Shown here: piece by piece, positions 6,078 through 6,172 of the stretch
Layout: each line of letters opens with the position of its first letter
Numbering within the stretch: position 1 is the stretch's first letter
NCBI GenBank assembly: GCA_003136295.1
Contig: PLDZ01000092.1
Span: 7,617-13,788 of the forward strand
Length of the DNA stretch: 6,172 nt
Source: Candidatus Dormiibacterota bacterium
GTDB lineage: Bacteria > Chloroflexota > Dormibacteria > Aeolococcales > Aeolococcaceae
Reading direction: 5' to 3'
The notes under the pieces: generated by a model
What the model was told of the DNA's origin: nothing
Databases searched by the model: none
What the model saw: the letters and a program-made list of their open reading frames with translations, nothing else
Program-made: the position numbers and the translations under genes

Positions 6078-6172
6078 GTGAAGGCAGTGGTCATGGCGGG
6101 AGGTGAAGGGGCCCGACTGCGTCCGCTGACCAGCCGCCTTCCCAAGCCGCTCGTCCCTGTCGTCGGCACCCC
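6078..6172 (+). CDS. Nucleotide-sugar pyrophosphorylase, probable mannose-1-phosphate guanylyltransferase (3' partial)
   Basis: Only the first 31 residues are present, but they hold the full N-terminal NTP-transferase signature. This is a strand AVVMAGG (3-9), then GEGARLRPLT (9-18) with the nucleotide-binding Gly/Arg loop, then PKPLVPVVG (23-31) with the conserved Lys. Such enzymes join a sugar-1-phosphate and an NTP to form a nucleotide sugar and pyrophosphate in the cytosol. The MKAVVMAGGEG...PKPLVPVVG pattern is most familiar to me from GDP-mannose pyrophosphorylases, including forms fused to a phosphomannomutase domain. Glucose-1-phosphate thymidylyl- or uridylyltransferases share the same signature, and the residues that decide the base and sugar lie beyond the window. 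The start is GTG with GAGGAGG seven bases upstream. It follows the GT-B gene by 58 bases. In this context it would supply the activated sugar, probably GDP-mannose, to the glycosyltransferases upstream. Confidence 0.75.
   Translation, partial: MKAVVMAGGEGARLRPLTSRLPKPLVPVVGT

Noticed and set aside
1..6172. CRISPR arrays, insertion sequences, transposases, integrases or toxin-antitoxin genes
   Set aside because: No regularly spaced repeats, terminal inverted repeats or mobile-element proteins were seen on either strand. Coding is continuous for glycan-related genes.

Overview
This window is a GC-rich (roughly two-thirds G+C by eye) stretch of bacterial chromosome. Every supported gene lies on the + strand, coding is dense, and at least three of the six starts are GTG. 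Base composition, GTG starts and protein style suggest an actinobacterial, Chloroflexota-like or similar high-GC, possibly uncultured, lineage. Nothing in the window fixes the taxon. There is no sign of mobile elements, phage, CRISPR or RNA genes.

Layout: (1) Positions 1-4481 hold a tightly packed four-gene unit: a large polytopic GT-C-like membrane protein (5' end cut by the window), a dolichol/polyprenol-phosphate-mannose-synthase-like GT2 enzyme, a PIG-V-like (GPI mannosyltransferase II type) polytopic membrane protein, and a cytosolic amidohydrolase-2 family metal hydrolase. The junctions are a 1-base gap, a 4-base GTGA overlap and a 4-base ATGA overlap, so the genes are almost certainly co-transcribed and translationally coupled. 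(2) Positions 4482-4717 are the only real non-coding gap (236 bases). It holds three inverted repeats: two possible terminators and a 13-pair hairpin ending 14 bases before the next start codon. (3) Positions 4718-6019 encode a GT-B glycosyltransferase with glycogen-synthase-like N-terminal motifs. (4) From 6078, after a strong Shine-Dalgarno, begins a nucleotide-sugar pyrophosphorylase that most resembles mannose-1-phosphate guanylyltransferases and runs off the window.

How the genes may work together (inference): the pyrophosphorylase would supply a nucleotide sugar, probably GDP-mannose. The GT2 enzyme would load the sugar onto a polyprenyl phosphate at the inner membrane face. The PIG-V-like and GT-C-like membrane proteins could use the lipid-linked sugar on the outer face to glycosylate a lipid, glycan or protein. 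The GT-B enzyme would act in the cytosol on a related substrate. The amidohydrolase is the odd member, with complete predicted metal ligands but no obvious place in glycan assembly. The most interesting points are this compact lipid-linked sugar pathway with a PIG-V homologue, the coupled amidohydrolase, and the structured leader before the GT-B gene. I see no evidence strong enough to claim a wholly new system.
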